From NCBI RefSeq assembly GCF_004341505.2, contig NZ_SLYP02000001.1, positions 817,001-881,000 on the forward strand: a stretch of 64,000 bases of DNA, in the 5' to 3' direction. The notes under the pieces are model-generated. The model saw only the letters and a program-made list of their open reading frames with translations, searched no databases and was not told the origin of the DNA. Positions 61,303-64,000 of the stretch are shown piece after piece. Origin of the DNA: Sphingomonas sp. JUb134. Its GTDB lineage: Bacteria > Pseudomonadota > Alphaproteobacteria > Sphingomonadales > Sphingomonadaceae. Position 1 is the stretch's first letter. The number at the start of each line of letters is the position of its first letter. A program made the translations under genes and the position numbers.

Positions 61303-63024
61303 TTAGAAGCGCTTCCAGTCGCGCTCGACGGCATCCCCTTCCTGCTTCCATACGAAGCAGCCGAGGTAATGCTCGTCATCGGTTTCGGGATAGTCGGTGC
61401 GATAATGGCCGCTTCTCGTTTCCGTGCGGGCAAGGCACGCGTCGAGAACGAGATCGCTGATCTGCGCCATATTGCGCAGGCTCAGCCCTTTCAGCAGGGT
61501 CTGCGGGCCGAAGCGCGCATCTCGCAGAGCGTCTCTCGCCGATGCGATGATCGATCTGGCCTTCTCGAGGCCGGCGGCATCCTTCTCGACCAGGCAATGA
61601 CGCTGCATCGCCGTGCGGATCGATCCTTCAATCGCATCGAGGTCCGGGTTTGAGGTGCCGCCGTCGAGCGATGCGGCAATGCCTTCCAGGCTAGCATCGA
61701 GCGTCGCCGCGTCCGAAGCCTTGGCGGCGGCCGCGCGGCGCCCGGCGGCGGCGCCGGCGCGGTGGCCGAAGACCTGGCCCTCGGCCAGCGAGTTGCCACC
61801 CGGCCGGTCGGGCCCGCGGACCCCGCCGGCAAGCTCGCCGATCACGTAGAGGCCCGGAATCGTGCTCTGGGCATCGGTATCGACCATCCGCACGCCGCCA
61901 TTCATGCACTGGAAAGCGATGCCGACCTCGAACTGGCCGGTGCGAACATCGAGGCCGCGCTCACGCATCCAATTGGCGGTGTTGGGGATCACGGCAGTGA
62001 TCCGCTCCTCGGGGATATGGGCGAATGACAGGGAAACACCGCCATGCGGCCCGGCCCGGCCCTCGTTGATCTCTCGCGCGATCGCGATGTCGAGATAGCG
62101 AGATGCGTTGGTGGTGGTGAAGGGAAACACCTTCTCGTCGAGGACCTCCTCGACCGACAGGTCGGCGGGAACATAATCGCGCAAGAACGCGTGCCCTTCG
62201 CTGTTGGTGATCTCGGGGTGGAGGATGAAGCAGGACTTGCTGAAGAGCTGGACGTAAGGATGGATGAGCGCCGGTCCGAACTGATGAAATTCGAGATTGA
62301 CCAATTCGGCGCCGTGCCGGAGACAGATGGCCTGACCGTCGCCGCTCATTTCGGCGGTCGAAACCTGCTGCTGGAAGGCCCCATGCATGCCGCCGGTGCC
62401 GAGCACCACGGCCGGCGCGATATAGTGGATCAGCCGCTGTCGTTCGCCGTCGAAGGCGAGCACACCGCTGATCGCGCCGTCCCGATCGCGGACAAGATCG
62501 ATCAGCATCACGGGCGCGTCGACATGCACGCCGGTCCGCACCAGTTCGTCGCTGATCGCGTCGACAAAGGCCTTGCCGGTGCGGCCGCCCACGCCCATTG
62601 CGCGACCATAGGTTCCGAAGTCGCTGCGGATCAGTTTGTAATCGGTGGATTGCTCTTCGGGTTGCGCCGGCAACCGATCGAACTGGACGCCGAGGTCGAT
62701 GAGGTCCTGAATGCGCTTGGGCGCATCTTCCGCCAATACCTGAACCAGCGCGGGATCGATGAAACCCTGCCCCGCCCGCATGGTGTCGTTGAAATGCACC
62801 TCCGCGCTGTCCTTGCGGTCGCCATATCCGGCGGCCCCCATGGACATGATCTCGCTGGCGCCATGAACCGTACTGCCGCCGGTTCGTAAGGGCGCCTTGG
62901 CGAGGAGGTGGACGTCGGCGCCCGCCTGGCGCGCCGAGAGCGCGGCGCGCGAAGCCGCACCGCCCCCGCCGACGACGACGACGTCGGTCTTGATCGTGAT
63001 GAGTTCAAGTGGAAGCTGGGTCAT
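61303..63024 (-). CDS. FAD-binding fumarate-reductase/aspartate-oxidase-like protein
   Basis: 573 residues from ATG 63024. FAD loop TDVVVVGGGGAASRAALSARQAGADVHLLAK, TGGSTVHGASE, IAPAVVLGTGGMHG, and ITAVIPNTANWMRE with the C-terminal helical domain (LEKARSIIASARDALRD). Related to succinate dehydrogenase flavoprotein and L-aspartate oxidase. It has no attached heme or iron-sulfur domain, so it is probably soluble. Substrate unknown; perhaps an unsaturated dicarboxylate or its CoA-free form. Confidence 0.88.
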   Translation of the reverse strand: MTQLPLELITIKTDVVVVGGGGAASRAALSARQAGADVHLLAKAPLRTGGSTVHGASEIMSMGAAGYGDRKDSAEVHFNDTMRAGQGFIDPALVQVLAEDAPKRIQDLIDLGVQFDRLPAQPEEQSTDYKLIRSDFGTYGRAMGVGGRTGKAFVDAISDELVRTGVHVDAPVMLIDLVRDRDGAISGVLAFDGERQRLIHYIAPAVVLGTGGMHGAFQQQVSTAEMSGDGQAICLRHGAELVNLEFHQFGPALIHPYVQLFSKSCFILHPEITNSEGHAFLRDYVPADLSVEEVLDEKVFPFTTTNASRYLDIAIAREINEGRAGPHGGVSLSFAHIPEERITAVIPNTANWMRERGLDVRTGQFEVGIAFQCMNGGVRMVDTDAQSTIPGLYVIGELAGGVRGPDRPGGNSLAEGQVFGHRAGAAAGRRAAAAKASDAATLDASLEGIAASLDGGTSNPDLDAIEGSIRTAMQRHCLVEKDAAGLEKARSIIASARDALRDARFGPQTLLKGLSLRNMAQISDLVLDACLARTETRSGHYRTDYPETDDEHYLGCFVWKQEGDAVERDWKRF

Positions 63025-63044
63025 GTCGCTCTCTGCGATAAAGG

Positions 63045-64000
63045 TCAGGAGAAGAGGTCTCGCGCGACGATGTTGCGCTGGATCTCGTTGGTGCCGCCGA
63101 AGATCTGGAAAAGCTTGGATTCGCGGAAGTGACGCTGCATCGCGAATTCCATGCAATAGCCGTTGGCGCCCATCACCTGCAGGCCGTTGGTGGCGATCTG
63201 GACATAGGCGTCCGATGCGAACGTCTTGGCCTGCGACGCCTGCGCCGAACAGGGCTCGCCATCAGCCAGGAGGCGCGCAGCCCGCAGCACCAGCAACCGG
63301 CTGGCATCGACCAGCGTCTTGGCATCCACGAGCTTGTGCGAAATCGCCTGGAACTGGGTGATCGAACGGCCGAACTGGTGGCGATCCACCGCATATCCGC
63401 TCGCCAGATCGTAGGCCGCCTGCGCTGCCCCGGTGCAGATCGCGCCGAGCGCCACGCGCTCCTTGGCGAGCACGGTGCTGAGCTGGCGCCACCCCTTGTG
63501 GAGTGGGCCGACCATCATGTCGGCAGCGACACGGACATCGCTGAAGACCACCTCGCAGGTGCGAATGGCATGGCCGCCGAGCATGTCGATCGGATTGATG
63601 GTGATGCCGCCCGCATCCTTGGGCACGAGGAACAGGGAAATCCCGTCATGCGGCTTGGCATCCGGGTCAGTGCGACAGGCGACGAGGAAATAGTCGGCCT
63701 GCAGCGCGCCGGTGATCCACATCTTGGTGCCGTTGATGACATAGGCGTCGCCGTCTGGGCGGGCCGACGTGGTCAGGCTGGCGGCATCCGAGCCCGAACC
63801 GTTCTCGCTGAGCGCGAAGGCGAAGAAGGCCTTGCCCTGGGCGAGCAGCGGCAGGGTCTTGCGCTGGATCTCGTCCGACGCGAACCGGGCCAGCGCCCCG
63901 CCGACCATGTTCACGTTCATGTTCCAGTAGCGCGCGAGAGCGACCGAATGATAACCGAGCACCTCGAGCATCGCGACCATGTCGAGATATCCGCCGACGC
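63045..64000 (-). CDS. Acyl-CoA dehydrogenase, N-terminus outside the window
   Basis: About 318 residues visible; the frame continues past base 64000. FFAFALSENGSGSDAASLTTSA and MWITGALQADYFLVA are the flavin-binding middle domain; VDRHQFGRSITQFQAISHKLVD and FQIFGGTNEIQRNIVARDLF are the C-terminal signature. It puts a double bond into an acyl-CoA. The catalytic base is probably the Glu of GGTNEIQ. First visible gene of the operon, 20 bases before the flavoprotein. Confidence 0.93.
   Translation of the reverse strand, partial: VGGYLDMVAMLEVLGYHSVALARYWNMNVNMVGGALARFASDEIQRKTLPLLAQGKAFFAFALSENGSGSDAASLTTSARPDGDAYVINGTKMWITGALQADYFLVACRTDPDAKPHDGISLFLVPKDAGGITINPIDMLGGHAIRTCEVVFSDVRVAADMMVGPLHKGWRQLSTVLAKERVALGAICTGAAQAAYDLASGYAVDRHQFGRSITQFQAISHKLVDAKTLVDASRLLVLRAARLLADGEPCSAQASQAKTFASDAYVQIATNGLQVMGANGYCMEFAMQRHFRESKLFQIFGGTNEIQRNIVARDLFS

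Noticed and set aside
1..64000. CRISPR array
   Set aside because: No regularly spaced short repeats were seen anywhere in the window.

Overview
The window is GC-rich chromosomal DNA of an alphaproteobacterium, almost certainly a sphingomonad (Sphingomonas/Sphingobium type). This rests on many TonB-dependent receptors, a FecI/FecR-type signalling cassette, an argH-lipoprotein-lysA order, a ROSE-like heat-shock leader and alphaproteobacterial-looking gene families. No taxonomic marker such as rRNA is present, so the assignment is by gene content only.

Bases 1-30,430 are ordinary chromosome. They hold a bdcR/bdcA divergent pair, a metallo-beta-lactamase-fold hydrolase, two convergent TonB-dependent receptors (one behind a Fur-like box), a parD-like/map/lysR run, a glucose-fructose-oxidoreductase-like enzyme and several small envelope proteins. 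Next come a siroheme-lysA-lipoprotein-argH block divergent from a TlpA-type thioredoxin, the glutamate synthase operon gltD-DUF2059-gltB, uppP and an NDUFA9-like gene. A YdcH/DUF465 gene at 13.0-13.2 kb has a structured leader whose second copy lies ahead of the Bax-inhibitor gene at 35.4 kb.

Bases 30,431-38,865 look like a stress-tolerance island that starts at a tRNA-Leu(CAG) with a P4-type integrase. Its cargo is a trypsin-like protease, an HdeD-like protein, a Bax-inhibitor-1 protein, two Hsp20 chaperones (the first with a ROSE-like RNA thermometer), an NDUFS4-like protein, a MarC-family membrane protein and small hypotheticals.

Bases 39,340-55,764 are a dense nest of insertion sequences around an ECF sigma/FecR/TonB-receptor locus. 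Two diverged IS3-family elements (IS3a, IS3b) each carry the same two kinds of IS110-family element (called IS110b and IS110c here) at exactly the same two points of their transposase gene. A further IS110-family element (IS110a) and an IS21-family element lie beside them. A 6.3-kb inversion (about 43,307-49,612) cut the TonB receptor and one IS110b transposase and swapped their ends. Reversing it on paper restores both genes, the IS3a target-site duplication and the stop codon of a neighbouring DUF3644-like gene.

Bases 56,017-64,000 hold an OprB-type porin and a minus-strand catabolic operon: acyl-CoA dehydrogenase (running off the window), FAD-dependent reductase/oxidase, CaiB/BaiF CoA-transferase, GMC oxidoreductase and D-2-hydroxyacid dehydrogenase. 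The order suggests uptake and CoA-dependent degradation of an organic acid or alcohol; the substrate cannot be read from the sequence.
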